Of a stretch of 64,000 nucleotides of DNA, positions 36,817-46,122 are shown piece after piece; the stretch's first letter is position 1; each line of letters opens with the position of its first letter. The DNA is from Candidatus Zixiibacteriota bacterium (GTDB lineage: Bacteria > Zixibacteria > MSB-5A5 > GN15 > FEB-12), in NCBI GenBank assembly GCA_024278935.1, contig JAJRSF010000023.1, positions 31,825-95,824 of the forward strand. The letters run 5' to 3'. The notes under the pieces were generated by a model. The model was not told the origin of the DNA. It made no database searches and saw only the letters and a program-made list of their open reading frames with translations. The position numbers were made by a program, and so were the translations under genes.

Positions 36817-37811
36817 TATTTTTTCTTCCGATACGAAATTTTCATCGACGAACGAACTTTTTCCATCATATTTTCAGCTCTCTGTCTTGCCCGTTCACCA
36901 CCGGTTGCTAAAACATCCCACACATAACTTTCATCTTTTAAAAGCTCGACCCGTTTGTCACGAATAGGTCTGAGAGCATCGTTTAAGTTTACATTCAATT
37001 TCATTTTACAATCAACACAACCCAAAGCACCGGTTTTACATTCAGGAGCAATTTCATTTTCAGGGTTGTCAGTATAGACTTTATGTAAAAGATAAATTGG
37101 ACATTTTTCTGGATTGCCGGGGTCACCTTTGCGTTGTTTATTCGGATCAGTATAAAATGACCGCAACCGTTTTTCTGTCTGTTTTTCAGTAAAATCTAAA
37201 GGGATATGATTGTCTAAAGATTTTGACATCTTCCGATTATCAGAACCAAGTATCAGAGGAATCGTGGTAAAAAGAGCTTCCGGTTCTTTGAAAGTTTTTT
37301 TGTAGATTGTGTTAAACCGTTGAGCTAAATCTTTGGCAAGCCAGATATGTTTTTCCTGATCTTTTCCAACAGGAACTTTGTCAGCATTATACAAACAAAT
37401 ATCAGCAGCCTGCAAAACAGGATAACCGAGGAATCCATAAGAATCGAGCTTCTCTTTTTTCTCCTGATAAGTCGGCATGCGGGTCAGAGTAGGAACCGTG
37501 ATAAGCATTGAAAACAGAAGATGCAGTTCGGCATGCTGGGGTACTTCCGATTGAATAAAGATGGCACACTTTTCAGGGTCTAGACCGGCTGAAAGAAAAT
37601 CGACAGCCATTTGAAAAATCTTATCTTTCATCGGTTTTGTATTTTTAAAATCGGCAGTCAAAGCATGTAAATCGACAATACAGCAATACATCCAATAATC
37701 ATTTTGTAAGTTAGTCCAGTTTCGCAAGGCACCTTCTAAGTTGCCGACATGAAGCGACCCGGTTGGCTGCATTCCTGAGAGGATTGTTTGTTTTTTAATG
37801 ACTTCAGACAT
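36816..37811 (-). CDS. trpS: Tryptophanyl-tRNA synthetase
   Basis: Class I synthetase, 331 residues. GMQPTGSLHVGNLEGAL carries the HIGH-type motif (HVGN), and NRKMSKSLDNHIP is the KMSKS loop. DKVPVGKDQEKHIWLAKDLA is the family's tryptophan/ATP-site segment. It has cysteines in CKTGALGCVDCKMKL, which could bind metal as in some TrpRS. Head of the scp operon. Confidence 0.96.
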   Translation of the reverse strand: MSEVIKKQTILSGMQPTGSLHVGNLEGALRNWTNLQNDYWMYCCIVDLHALTADFKNTKPMKDKIFQMAVDFLSAGLDPEKCAIFIQSEVPQHAELHLLFSMLITVPTLTRMPTYQEKKEKLDSYGFLGYPVLQAADICLYNADKVPVGKDQEKHIWLAKDLAQRFNTIYKKTFKEPEALFTTIPLILGSDNRKMSKSLDNHIPLDFTEKQTEKRLRSFYTDPNKQRKGDPGNPEKCPIYLLHKVYTDNPENEIAPECKTGALGCVDCKMKLNVNLNDALRPIRDKRVELLKDESYVWDVLATGGERARQRAENMMEKVRSSMKISYRKKK

Positions 37812-37991
37812 TCTTGTGAGTTCTTTCTCTTGTCAATTCCCGAATTTTATCAGACAAATAGTACACAGAAAGCAAAAAGAAATCAATTAAAAACTGATTT
37901 TAAATTTGGGCTGAATTCGGAGGGAACCAGCTTGCCTGTTCTGAAAATTCATATAATACTTTTGTTGCGTATGTTTTTATAATTGTAATTT

Positions 37992-38009
37992 CCCCTCTTT
38001 TAAGAGGGG
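37992..38009. repeat. Palindromic hairpin CCCCTCTT-TT-AAGAGGGG
   Basis: A perfect 8-bp inverted repeat with a 2-nt loop is followed by ATTAAGGGGCG and six T. It lies between the HNH gene stop and trpS in a 232-bp gap. It could terminate plus-strand transcripts or be a dispersed repeat; no gene is nearby on the plus strand. Confidence 0.5.
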
Positions 38010-38043
38010 ATTAAGGGGCGTTTTTTAAAATAGAATTCGTGGT

Positions 38044-38583
38044 CTAAGTCGTGGCGGCGAACTGTTCGGAGTTGATAAACAGGTATGGTTTCCAGAGATC
38101 ATCAACAGAATGGTTCCGCTGAATAAATGTGATAAAAGTAGGACGGACAGGTTTGCGAATTAAACTCATGCCGACTTTAACAGGCGGCAAATCCCCTTTT
38201 TTATTATTACACTTGACGCAACAACAAACCAGATTGAGCCAACTCTCTCGCCCTCCGCGAGCTTTTGGAATAATATGGTCAACTGTCATGGTTCCTTTTT
38301 GCGTGTTGCAATATTGACATCGTTTATGATCACGTATTAGAACATTTTTGCGACTGAGCATGATTCGTTTGAATGGGACATGTTTGTAGTTCCACAACCG
38401 AATAACTGCAGGGAGTGCATAGTCTTTGCTGACTGTACGAATAGGCGTATCATCTTTACTGGCAATAATTTCGACCTTGCCTTGATAAGAAAGTACAAAA
38501 GCACGACGAGCCGAACAGACTGTCAGTGGTTCGTAGTTTTGATTCAGCATTAAGACCGAACGATTTATAATTGAGTCGCTCAT
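38044..38583 (-). CDS. HNH endonuclease
   Basis: The start is chosen at MSDSIINRSVLMLNQNYEPL because family members begin here. The RDHKRCQYCNTQKGTMTVDHIIPKARGGRESWLNLVCCCVKCNNKKGD core gives the paired CxxC zinc sites and the D-H catalytic motif, read here as separate segments. The 179-residue protein matches the stand-alone HNH family common in bacteria. Role unknown; DNA repair or housekeeping is often assumed. It ends in TAG. Confidence 0.9.
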   Translation of the reverse strand: MSDSIINRSVLMLNQNYEPLTVCSARRAFVLSYQGKVEIIASKDDTPIRTVSKDYALPAVIRLWNYKHVPFKRIMLSRKNVLIRDHKRCQYCNTQKGTMTVDHIIPKARGGRESWLNLVCCCVKCNNKKGDLPPVKVGMSLIRKPVRPTFITFIQRNHSVDDLWKPYLFINSEQFAATT

Positions 38584-38771
38584 ACACGACACTCCATATA
38601 AAAAAGTATGCCGGTTGGCAAAAGATGCTCGGCGAGATGTTTCCGGCAATAAACGAGAAGAACTCTTTGAGCCTTATCTGGCTCTGTAATTGTTAAACAA
38701 CAAAATGACGAAAAAGTTTAGCATTGTCAATAAGAAAGATATGGGTGGTTTTTGCATTTAGCTAATCGCTT

Positions 38772-39443
38772 TTACTTCAGGAAGACCCACTCCAATTTAA
38801 GTGAATTCAAAAAAGAGTATATATACCTCGACCCTTCCTCATAAGAGGTCTTACCTTTGACGGTATTGATCCTGACAATAGATTTTTCACCATAACTATC
38901 TATTAAGAGTTTATTTAACAAATCTCGTTCTTCCCTTGTAAGCTTGAGATAGAATTCAGGCGGACCTACTTTATCTCTAACACCTACAACACTAGAACAT
39001 ACAGCGATAAAAATATCAATAAAATACATCGCCCCAAATCTATTCCCTTGAAGCAGAGCATTACAATTCTCGTTCAATCCAATAGAGTCCAATTTTTCAT
39101 TTTTTAAAATTAGTAGCATTTTATTGTTGTTTTTTACAAACTTGGACAACTGATATTGTATATCTTTACTGGTTTTTTTAATTTTAGGATTTGAGGATTT
39201 TGAGCTTTTATCAAAAAAATTCATAGGAATAAGAATTTCACTATTAAATTTTGTGATTGCTTCTTCTGCTTTTGTAATGTTTATCGGATTTTCTAAAGCT
39301 GATTCGTATTCAATTGTTATTTTGTGTAAAGTACTAAATGCAGTAATGCAGTAATGTATAAAATTATAACCTTCTTGAGAAAGAACAGGTTGTGGTAACA
39401 ACAAACAAATGACAATAAGTAAGGTTTTTATTCTAATAGACAT
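38772..39443 (-). CDS. Exported hypothetical protein
   Basis: The 223-residue protein begins MSIRIKTLLIVICLLLPQPVLSQ, a clear signal peptide. The mature part is helical, Lys/Asn-rich, with a few cysteines (HYC, NENCNALL, AVCSS) and no motif I recognise. Base composition is more AT-rich than its neighbours. It is separated from the upstream regulator gene by a terminator, so it likely has its own promoter. Confidence 0.65.
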   Translation of the reverse strand: MSIRIKTLLIVICLLLPQPVLSQEGYNFIHYCITAFSTLHKITIEYESALENPINITKAEEAITKFNSEILIPMNFFDKSSKSSNPKIKKTSKDIQYQLSKFVKNNNKMLLILKNEKLDSIGLNENCNALLQGNRFGAMYFIDIFIAVCSSVVGVRDKVGPPEFYLKLTREERDLLNKLLIDSYGEKSIVRINTVKGKTSYEEGSRYIYSFLNSLKLEWVFLK

Positions 39444-39510
39444 CTTATTCCCCAATGATTATTATTTTTATTAAATTAGATATTACTTGTTAATATGTCA
39501 ACAATTCATT

Positions 39511-39543
39511 AAAAAAAAGGCTGTCGTTGCCGACAGCCTTTTT
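39511..39543. terminator. Bidirectional Rho-independent terminator
   Basis: AAGGCTGTCG-TTGC-CGACAGCCTT forms a 10-bp stem flanked by A8 on one side and T5 on the other. It ends the minus-strand regulator gene 20 nt past its stop. Confidence 0.9.
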
Positions 39544-39563
39544 CTCATACCTAGATAATCTCC

Positions 39564-40943
39564 CTATGCCCCCTCCGACATAGCCTTATCTATCTCATAC
39601 TTTTTGATCTTGTCAAACAAAGTAGTATAGTCTATTTTTAAAATCTTTGATGCTTTCCGTTTATTGTTCCGCACATCTTTAAGCACTCGAATAATAGCAG
39701 CTTTCTCGGCTCTATGCTGGGCGTAACCGCCGATCTCTTTGAGTCCGGCACCTTCACGCAACTGCACTTCATCATCACGACGAAGACGAATAGCAAGATG
39801 ATCAGGTGTAATTTTTTTACCTTCGGCTAATATAATTGCCCGTTCGATTGTGTTCTCAAGTTCACGGACATTCCCCGGCCAATGGTATTTCATCAGAAGC
39901 GACCCGGCATCTTTGGTAAGAGACTTCATCGGTTTTTTCATCTCCCGACAAAATTTCTCAATAAAGAATTCTGACAGTTCGTTGACATCATCGGCTCGTT
40001 CCCGAAGAGGTGGAATGACAACAGGGAATACAGAGAGACGATAAAACAGATCTTCACGGAATTTTTTCTGACGAATCAGTTCCGGCAGATCCATATTAGT
40101 AGCAGCAACAATCCGAACATCAACATCAACAGTTTTAGTACCGCCTAGTCGTTCGAAATTTTTCTGCTGTAAAACTCGTAATAATTTTGCTTGTAGAGAA
40201 ATATCCATATCGCCGATTTCATCTAAGAAAATCGTACCGGTATGCGCAATTTCAAACTTACCCATTTTCCGAGCGATAGAACCTGTGAAAGCACCTTTTT
40301 CAGAACCGAATAATTCATTCTCCAAAAGCTGACCCGGGATAGCTGCACAGTTGAGAGCTATATATGGTTTATCTTTTCTGAATGACAATGTATGGATTGC
40401 TCGAGCAAACAGTTCTTTACCGGTTCCAGATTCACCTTGCAGGAGAACCGAGGCATCCGATACAGCAACTTTTTGAATCAGTTTACTTACTTCAATCATC
40501 TTATTATTTTGACCGATAATCTGACCAAAATTAGATGAGCCGAAAAGTTCCTGACGCAGTAGAGAGTTCTCAGCAACTAAGCGTCTGTTTTCTAAAGCAC
40601 GACCAACCAAAACACAAAGGTGATCGGTATCAAATGGTTTTGTGATAAAATCGTAGGCACCAAGTCTCATTGCTTCGACAGCATCTTCGATAGTCCCAAA
40701 AGCAGTCATGAGTATAACCGCAGTTTCATCATCTAAATCTTTGACATTTTCTAAAACTTTGAACCCATCAATGTCGGGCATTTTCAAATCAGTAAGAACT
40801 AAATCGTAAGATTTATTTTGAATTAAATCGAGAGCTTTTTTGCCGGATGATGCCGAGTCAACACGATACCCTTCTTCATGCAAGGTCTCAGTTAACATAG
40901 AACGCATCGAGTCTTTATCATCGACTACCAAGATATTGGGCAT
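39564..40943 (-). CDS. Sigma54-dependent response regulator (NtrC family)
   Basis: The start is MPNILVVDDKDSMRSML. Receiver domain (residues 1-120, acidic pocket DD and phospho-acceptor in LVLTDLKMPD), AAA+ domain (GESGTGKELFARAIH Walker A; GTIFLDEIGDMD Walker B), and a C-terminal Fis-type helix-turn-helix (KRKASKILKIDYTTLFDKIKKY). The sigma54-contact loop reads GAFTGS instead of the usual GAFTGA. It activates sigma54 promoters on phosphorylation; no sensor kinase is adjacent. The ending TAG is followed by a terminator. Confidence 0.93.
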   Translation of the reverse strand: MPNILVVDDKDSMRSMLTETLHEEGYRVDSASSGKKALDLIQNKSYDLVLTDLKMPDIDGFKVLENVKDLDDETAVILMTAFGTIEDAVEAMRLGAYDFITKPFDTDHLCVLVGRALENRRLVAENSLLRQELFGSSNFGQIIGQNNKMIEVSKLIQKVAVSDASVLLQGESGTGKELFARAIHTLSFRKDKPYIALNCAAIPGQLLENELFGSEKGAFTGSIARKMGKFEIAHTGTIFLDEIGDMDISLQAKLLRVLQQKNFERLGGTKTVDVDVRIVAATNMDLPELIRQKKFREDLFYRLSVFPVVIPPLRERADDVNELSEFFIEKFCREMKKPMKSLTKDAGSLLMKYHWPGNVRELENTIERAIILAEGKKITPDHLAIRLRRDDEVQLREGAGLKEIGGYAQHRAEKAAIIRVLKDVRNNKRKASKILKIDYTTLFDKIKKYEIDKAMSEGA

Positions 40944-41081
40944 TTTTACTCCTAGAGAATCTTTTTTTACCATCCAAACCGAATCATCACTTCGGTAACT
41001 TACTATTTATATCGGTTGTAAATGGTTGAGGTAAAGCAGATAAGCTGTACTAATATTGGACATTCTCTATACTTTTGATAA

Positions 41082-41558
41082 TCAACGAATCTCTTCGACA
41101 ACAGAGAACCCACAGAAATCTACTTTCAAAAAGAAACGTTCGGCAGGTGGTTGCATGTATGAAATTTGGGTGCGATTTATAGTAACCTTATAGTGACAAT
41201 GAGATAGCTCATCGGCAACTAAGACTGAAAGAAGGTCTCCAAAATTGTTCAACAGAAGTACCGAAGTGAAACATCTTGATTCCTTTATTTCAAAAGCTAA
41301 AGATGTCAGGTTATCTTTAAATTTAGGAGCAATTTTTTCTACATAAAAAGAATCTACCCGACTTGCTTTGATAATTGTTATGAGAGAATCGGTATACCGA
41401 ATCTGGGGATCGACCCATGCTTTTTCATAGTAGCCTATCTCTTGCGAAATACTTGGTTGATCAAAGACAAGCGTTTGTCTCTTCCCGCAGGAAATCATAC
41501 AAGCTATAAGAAGTATTGATAAGAGAAATAGAATTATTTGGTTTCTAGAAGTTATCAT
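41082..41558 (-). CDS. Small lipoprotein, unknown
   Basis: 158 residues with the signal FLLSILLIACMISCGK; cysteine in LIAC (or the second SC) fits a lipobox. The mature part has four further cysteines and no recognised motif. ATGA overlap (4 bp) with the preceding gene means co-translation, so both probably act together at the envelope. Confidence 0.65.
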   Translation of the reverse strand: MITSRNQIILFLLSILLIACMISCGKRQTLVFDQPSISQEIGYYEKAWVDPQIRYTDSLITIIKASRVDSFYVEKIAPKFKDNLTSLAFEIKESRCFTSVLLLNNFGDLLSVLVADELSHCHYKVTINRTQISYMQPPAERFFLKVDFCGFSVVEEIR

Positions 41559-42175
41559 TTGTTATACTTAAATGGGATATAATGTTCAAAATCATTTACC
41601 TTGAGTTTATAAAAATAATTCCCGGTCGGTTTCAACTTATCAGGTATCCAATGCAGAGTACAACTTTCACCTACTACCAAACTATCAGTAAAAAGAGAAT
41701 CAACTTTAATAAGTCTTCTATTCATAATATCTAATGAAAGGTGCAGAGAGTCTTGCAATAATCTGATATCCAATGAAAGGTTTTTAAGGTCTTCGCCAAC
41801 AGATGTTAATATAGCGTTTTCACCATTCCGATATTTAACTTTTATAGGTTCTAGTCTTTTATAATCACAAGAGACAGTTGCGACCTGGTAATTTCCTTCC
41901 GCAACAAAATTACCGGAATCATCTTTTTCATCCCAATAGATATTATAATAACCGTTTTTAATCTTCCTATTTTCCAAAAAACTTCTAACCAGTTTCATCT
42001 TTGAATCAAAAACCCGTAGTCGGACTTTGCAATGAGCAGCCCGTACTGGAAACCAAATTTTCATTTCAAATGCATTGGTAGTATCAAACGGAATAACTTG
42101 TAGCTCTTTAAAAGTCTGAGCAGATGATGTTTGCAGAATAAAGAAAGTAGCTATTATTATTATAAATTTTTTCAT
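41555..42175 (-). CDS. Exported protein with FlgD-like Ig domain
   Basis: The 206-residue protein begins with the signal peptide KKFIIIIATFFILQTSSAQ. The segment KVRLRVFDSKMKLVRSFLENRKIKNGYYNIYWDEKDDSGNFVAEGNYQ, read in parts, has the FlgD Ig-like pattern (W-D-x-D-G-N, then GxY) found in secreted proteins of this group. Role unknown. It precedes the small lipoprotein. Confidence 0.7.
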   Translation of the reverse strand: MKKFIIIIATFFILQTSSAQTFKELQVIPFDTTNAFEMKIWFPVRAAHCKVRLRVFDSKMKLVRSFLENRKIKNGYYNIYWDEKDDSGNFVAEGNYQVATVSCDYKRLEPIKVKYRNGENAILTSVGEDLKNLSLDIRLLQDSLHLSLDIMNRRLIKVDSLFTDSLVVGESCTLHWIPDKLKPTGNYFYKLKVNDFEHYIPFKYNK

Positions 42176-42319
42176 ATTTCTTATACACTTTTATCATTTA
42201 AGAGTTTGTTTTGTGAAAATACATAAGAATTTATAAAATCACAATAGATAAAAAACTTAATCGTCAGGAAAGGGTTCCCGACGACGCAACAAAGTAGTTA
42301 AAATGATACAAAACAGAGT

Positions 42320-42967
42320 TCACGGTTTGCAGTTACGGCAAGGGGATAATCCGGTTTTGAACCCATCAAGACGATTATCAAACTGTCGATATTTCCCGGG
42401 AATCAGTTTTTGGGCTGAGTTACATCCAGGACGGTGCAGTCTGAAAGAACCATTTTTATTTATATAATAATCTTCAGGAGAATATTAAATCGACCAGATA
42501 CCTATTTCAGCTTTGATTGCTTTTTGTTGTGCTTCAAGAAGTTCTTTTGTTCGTTCCATTTTAGATTCGGTGTCTCTAAAAAGATACAAATAGCCTAACC
42601 CGTTTCCCAGTATCAACTTATTGATAAAAATAGAATCTACATATACGTACGCTAATAGCCGACCATATTTGTCCCGTCGTTTTTCGGCGTATTGTAATTC
42701 TACCAATTTACCAAGGGTATACTGCTTGACCAAATCGGTTGCCTCTTTATAGTATGGCTCCCCTTTTTCAGGAGTATCAATAGAAAGCAGGCGTACTTTA
42801 TCGCCACCTTGTAGTTCAACGGTATCACCGTCGACTACTTTTGAAATACGAAACCGATCTCTAACAGGAACATCTTTATCGATATCTTCAACAAATCGAA
42901 TTATCAGAAGAACTACTATAAGAAGTATAATTGTGGTAAGAGAAAGTCTTTTCCTTTTACGAGCCAT
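42320..42967 (-). CDS. Thermonuclease-like exonuclease with Ada-like Zn C-terminus, interrupted by in-frame TAA
   Basis: An N-terminal anchor (LSLTTIILLIVVLLIIRFV) is followed by a Staphylococcal-nuclease domain: RISKVVDGDTVELQGGDKVRLLSIDTPEKGE, then YAEKRRDKYGRLLAYVYVDS with the catalytic Arg/Glu context. A normal reading ends IGIWSI at TAA 42487-42485. The same frame continues YSPEDYYINKNGSFRLHRPGC, then SAQKLIPGKYRQF and GLSPCRNCKP, ending at TGA 42322-42320. This is the Cys-rich Ada-type C-terminal domain that follows SNase domains in other bacteria. Overlaps sbcC by 11 bp. The stop is thus probably a broken or read-through codon, not the natural end. Confidence 0.85.
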
Positions 42968-45359
42968 TTACCGTCACCTCGGAATGTCCAAATTCGGTTT
43001 GTTTTACTTCGATAATCTGTTCGACGCCATCTTTGATATCTTCGATATGGGTAATCAGAATTATCTGTGGAAACCGATTTTTCAAATTTGCCAAAGATGA
43101 CAAAATAAGCTCTTTCCGTTCATTATCCTGTGACCCGAAGACTTCATCTAAGATTATAAATGACCTGCTCAACCCTGCCGACTCGGTCAGAGCTAATGAA
43201 ATTGCGAGGCGTAAGCATAAATTGGCGAGGTCTTTTTCACCGCCTGAAAAACGGTCGACCCCATAAAACTGCCCACCATCCATAACCCGAAGCTCGTACT
43301 TTTCATCAAGTTCGACCAAATTATATTTATTGGCAGTCATTTCGTTAAACATCCGTGATGAAAAGTCCGCGAGAATTGGTCTGATCGAGGCTATTAAGTC
43401 GTGCCTATATTGTGTAAAGAGAGAACCGAGTTTTTCACCATAATAATGAGAAGTTTTGTTTTCTTCAAATTCGGCCTCTGATTTCTTAAAGATTGCCTGC
43501 TGTTGCTGTTTCTCTTGGAGAGATAAGGTTGTCAGTTCTTTTGCTTTTTGAATTTCAAACAGACTGTTTTTCGACTCTTCAAGCAGTTCTTGAGCTTTAT
43601 TAAACTGTTCAGTAACTTTCACAAATTCTTCTTCATTGTATCCGATAGATTTTATGTTATCAATCGTAGTTTCAATCAGTTGACTGGTCGAAAGAATCTT
43701 GCTGTTACTTTTTTCAATATCAATAGCCAGAATCGGCAGTCTTGCAAGTTGTCCTTTGTATCTGCTTATTTCTGAGAGGTTCTTTTCAAACTGTTGGTTC
43801 TGTTTAAGTAAACTCTCTAAAATGGATGGGTCAAAGCTGACATCACCAATTTCAAGAAGTTTCTTGGCGATATTTTCTTTTTGGTTGAGAGCATCTTTCT
43901 CTAATTTTTCAAACTGATTGTTTTCTTTTTTGAGAGATTCTAAGGCAGGAATTAAAAGTAACCGCTCTTTATGTTGCTGCTCTAAAAAATCAGAAGATTT
44001 TTTTAACTCTTCCCCATCCTTTTTTAACATCTCCAGAGATTTTGATTTTGTCAGAAGTTGTTCTTGCAGAGCTTTTATTTCATCTTCGATATGTATTTTA
44101 AAGGCTTCAAAATCATCACCCAAGGGACGGTGGCATTTTTCGCAGACAGATTCTGACTTTAATGATGAGATATTATTGAGCTGACTCTCAAGTTTTGAGA
44201 TATCGAGTTTGAGTCGATCAAGTTCTGTTTTTGAGCTACTATATTGTGACCGTTTGTCATCTAAAGACAATTTTTGATTTTTTAGATTATCTTCTAAATT
44301 TTCAGGAAACTTAACAAGTTGTGTTTCAAATTGTCTGATTTTTATTTTCAGCTGACTTATACTTTGTTTGCCCTGCTCAATTTGTTGCTTGAGTATCTGC
44401 TCTTGAGACTTGAGGTCATCGGCGTATTTTTTGTTACTTTTGAGTAGTTTGCACTTCTCAAGCTTCGACGGCACCTCTTTTAAATCATCCTGTTTTAATG
44501 ACAACTCTTTTAAAAGAGTCTCGATTTGAGCAAGTTCTGATTTTTCTTTTACTAGATTCTGTACCTGCTCCTGCAGTAATTCTAAAGTAGTTTGCTCTGC
44601 TTTAAGAGATGATTCCGCTTTTAAGAACTGAATTTTATTCTCGGAACATTTATCGTAACTTGTTTTGGCATTTTCAAATGATACTTTTGCTTTTTTAAAT
44701 AAGCTACTTTGCGGAACTAATTGCGACTCTATTGTAACGAGCTTTGCCTGTAATTCTTCTACAAACCGATCTATTGTATCTTTTTCAGATAACGACCGTT
44801 CCAATAAAGCTACTTTCTCTTTATATAGTTTGGTGTCTTGTTTGAGAGCAATCATTGCTTTGTCTAGTCTTTCGATACCCAACATACCGGCGATATGATC
44901 TTTTCTTTTGGATGGCACCAGGTCAGAAAGAGCGTTCAGCTCGGATTGTCGAGCCAAAAATGAGCTTAAAAAACCGCGCCAGTCAAGCCCTAATAGATTG
45001 CCGACATGCGATTTTGTTTCATTGACACCAACAGACTCAGATTTTTCACCCCGAAAAAGCTCAACTTCGGCTCGGTTTGAACGACCGACTAACCGCCTTA
45101 TAACTGTATATTGTTCTTCATTGACGTAGAATACCACCTTGACTTCGCAGTTCTCTTTCTCGGTGGCAAAGGTCGATTTGATTTCATCTTTGCCCGATCT
45201 TGCCGCCTGGTTGCCATATAATGCCCAGGAAATTGCTTCTATTATAGATGATTTCCCGGCACCATTTTTCCCGACTATTGCAATGACTTTATCGGGAAAA
45301 TCAATCTTGGCAGATTTAAGTACTCGAAAGTTCGTTATTTCTAGTGATATAAGTCTCAT
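42957..45359 (-). CDS. sbcC: SbcC/Rad50-like DNA repair ATPase
   Basis: The start is chosen as ATG 45359 (MRLISLEITNFRVLKSAKIDF) because SMC-like proteins begin at this strand; a longer frame adds 20 unlikely residues. Walker A is VGKNGAGKSSIIEAIS. A long coiled coil follows, with a CxxC zinc hook SVCEKCHRPLGDD near the middle. The C-terminal signature FSGGEKDLANLCLRLAIS and Walker B FIILDEVFGSQD complete the ABC ATPase. Length 800 is on the short side for SbcC. No sbcD lies upstream, where it is commonly found. Confidence 0.93.
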   Translation of the reverse strand: MRLISLEITNFRVLKSAKIDFPDKVIAIVGKNGAGKSSIIEAISWALYGNQAARSGKDEIKSTFATEKENCEVKVVFYVNEEQYTVIRRLVGRSNRAEVELFRGEKSESVGVNETKSHVGNLLGLDWRGFLSSFLARQSELNALSDLVPSKRKDHIAGMLGIERLDKAMIALKQDTKLYKEKVALLERSLSEKDTIDRFVEELQAKLVTIESQLVPQSSLFKKAKVSFENAKTSYDKCSENKIQFLKAESSLKAEQTTLELLQEQVQNLVKEKSELAQIETLLKELSLKQDDLKEVPSKLEKCKLLKSNKKYADDLKSQEQILKQQIEQGKQSISQLKIKIRQFETQLVKFPENLEDNLKNQKLSLDDKRSQYSSSKTELDRLKLDISKLESQLNNISSLKSESVCEKCHRPLGDDFEAFKIHIEDEIKALQEQLLTKSKSLEMLKKDGEELKKSSDFLEQQHKERLLLIPALESLKKENNQFEKLEKDALNQKENIAKKLLEIGDVSFDPSILESLLKQNQQFEKNLSEISRYKGQLARLPILAIDIEKSNSKILSTSQLIETTIDNIKSIGYNEEEFVKVTEQFNKAQELLEESKNSLFEIQKAKELTTLSLQEKQQQQAIFKKSEAEFEENKTSHYYGEKLGSLFTQYRHDLIASIRPILADFSSRMFNEMTANKYNLVELDEKYELRVMDGGQFYGVDRFSGGEKDLANLCLRLAISLALTESAGLSRSFIILDEVFGSQDNERKELILSSLANLKNRFPQIILITHIEDIKDGVEQIIEVKQTEFGHSEVTVNGS

Positions 45360-46122
45360 AATTAGGACGCAAACTACAGCAATTATAAAATGAGTCAAGA
45401 GATTCTCGTAAAATGACATTAATAGACATAAATATGTGATACTGATTTTTTATAAAGATGAAATTTTATAGCAGTTTGTTATATCATAAAGAGAGAAAAC
45501 AGAAAAACTTACCTCTTTATTGGCTTGTAGTTACAGGTTTATTAAAACAGGAAATATTTTCCATTATCTTCTTGACAAATTTCGATAAACCATTATACTT
45601 GGTGCAAGCGTGTGAAGTTATACTCATAAATCCGAGAGCCAAATCAGATTTTCAGGTATAACGACTAACCAACCTTTTTTAAACAATTATATTACTTGCT
45701 AATGATTTGAAGCCGGACAGCTCCGGTCACAACGTAACGTGCTTTAGTTAGCCGACAGCTCGGCCGTATCAATTGCACTGACTGTTTAAATCTGTATGCT
45801 TGTAGCATATTAAATCCAACCTAACTACTATCTCGTTGTTATTATTTTCAATTTATATTGATAATTAATACGACACCCAACTGAAAATTAGAGGTTTTCA
45901 GAAGCAATTTTTCTCACATTTTTGCAACTAAGGATTATGCCCTGAACTGGTATATTCCAACTCCGATAATAGGCATTAAACAATTCGTTTATTAAAGATT
46001 TTTCCCTGCCCTAGACATTCAGGGACCCGGTATTCCGCCTCATGACTTTTTGGTCCGGTGGTGTACATCCTTTAAGTGAAAACGAATTAAACCTATTTTT
46101 CCTTTTTTTAAGGAGTAAATAA
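45360..46122. other. Non-coding divergent region with hairpins and giant-gene leader
   Basis: The 763-bp gap separates divergent sbcC and the giant dockerin gene. It contains two matching stem-loops with the same CAGC loop, CCGGA-CAGC-TCCGG (45713-45726) and GCCGA-CAGC-TCGGC (45751-45764). A GC-richer stretch at 46004-46060 allows competing pairings (CCCTG/CAGGG, GGACC/GGTCC). An AAGGAG ribosome-binding site lies 7-8 nt before the ATG at 46123. The long leader may be regulatory. I see no convincing gene; a 67-residue plus-strand frame at 45458-45661 looks spurious. Confidence 0.55.

Noticed and set aside
42180..42480. A structured ncRNA (6S, RNase P or tmRNA) downstream of the nuclease
   Set aside because: The region is explained better as the in-frame C-terminal domain of the nuclease on the minus strand.
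45458..45661. 67-residue plus-strand ORF in the sbcC-dockerin gap
   Set aside because: No ribosome-binding site, no motif, low-complexity composition like non-coding AT-rich DNA.
45700..46080. Cyclic-di-GMP or other known riboswitch
   Set aside because: Conserved cores of the known classes I could recall do not match; only unnamed hairpins are seen.
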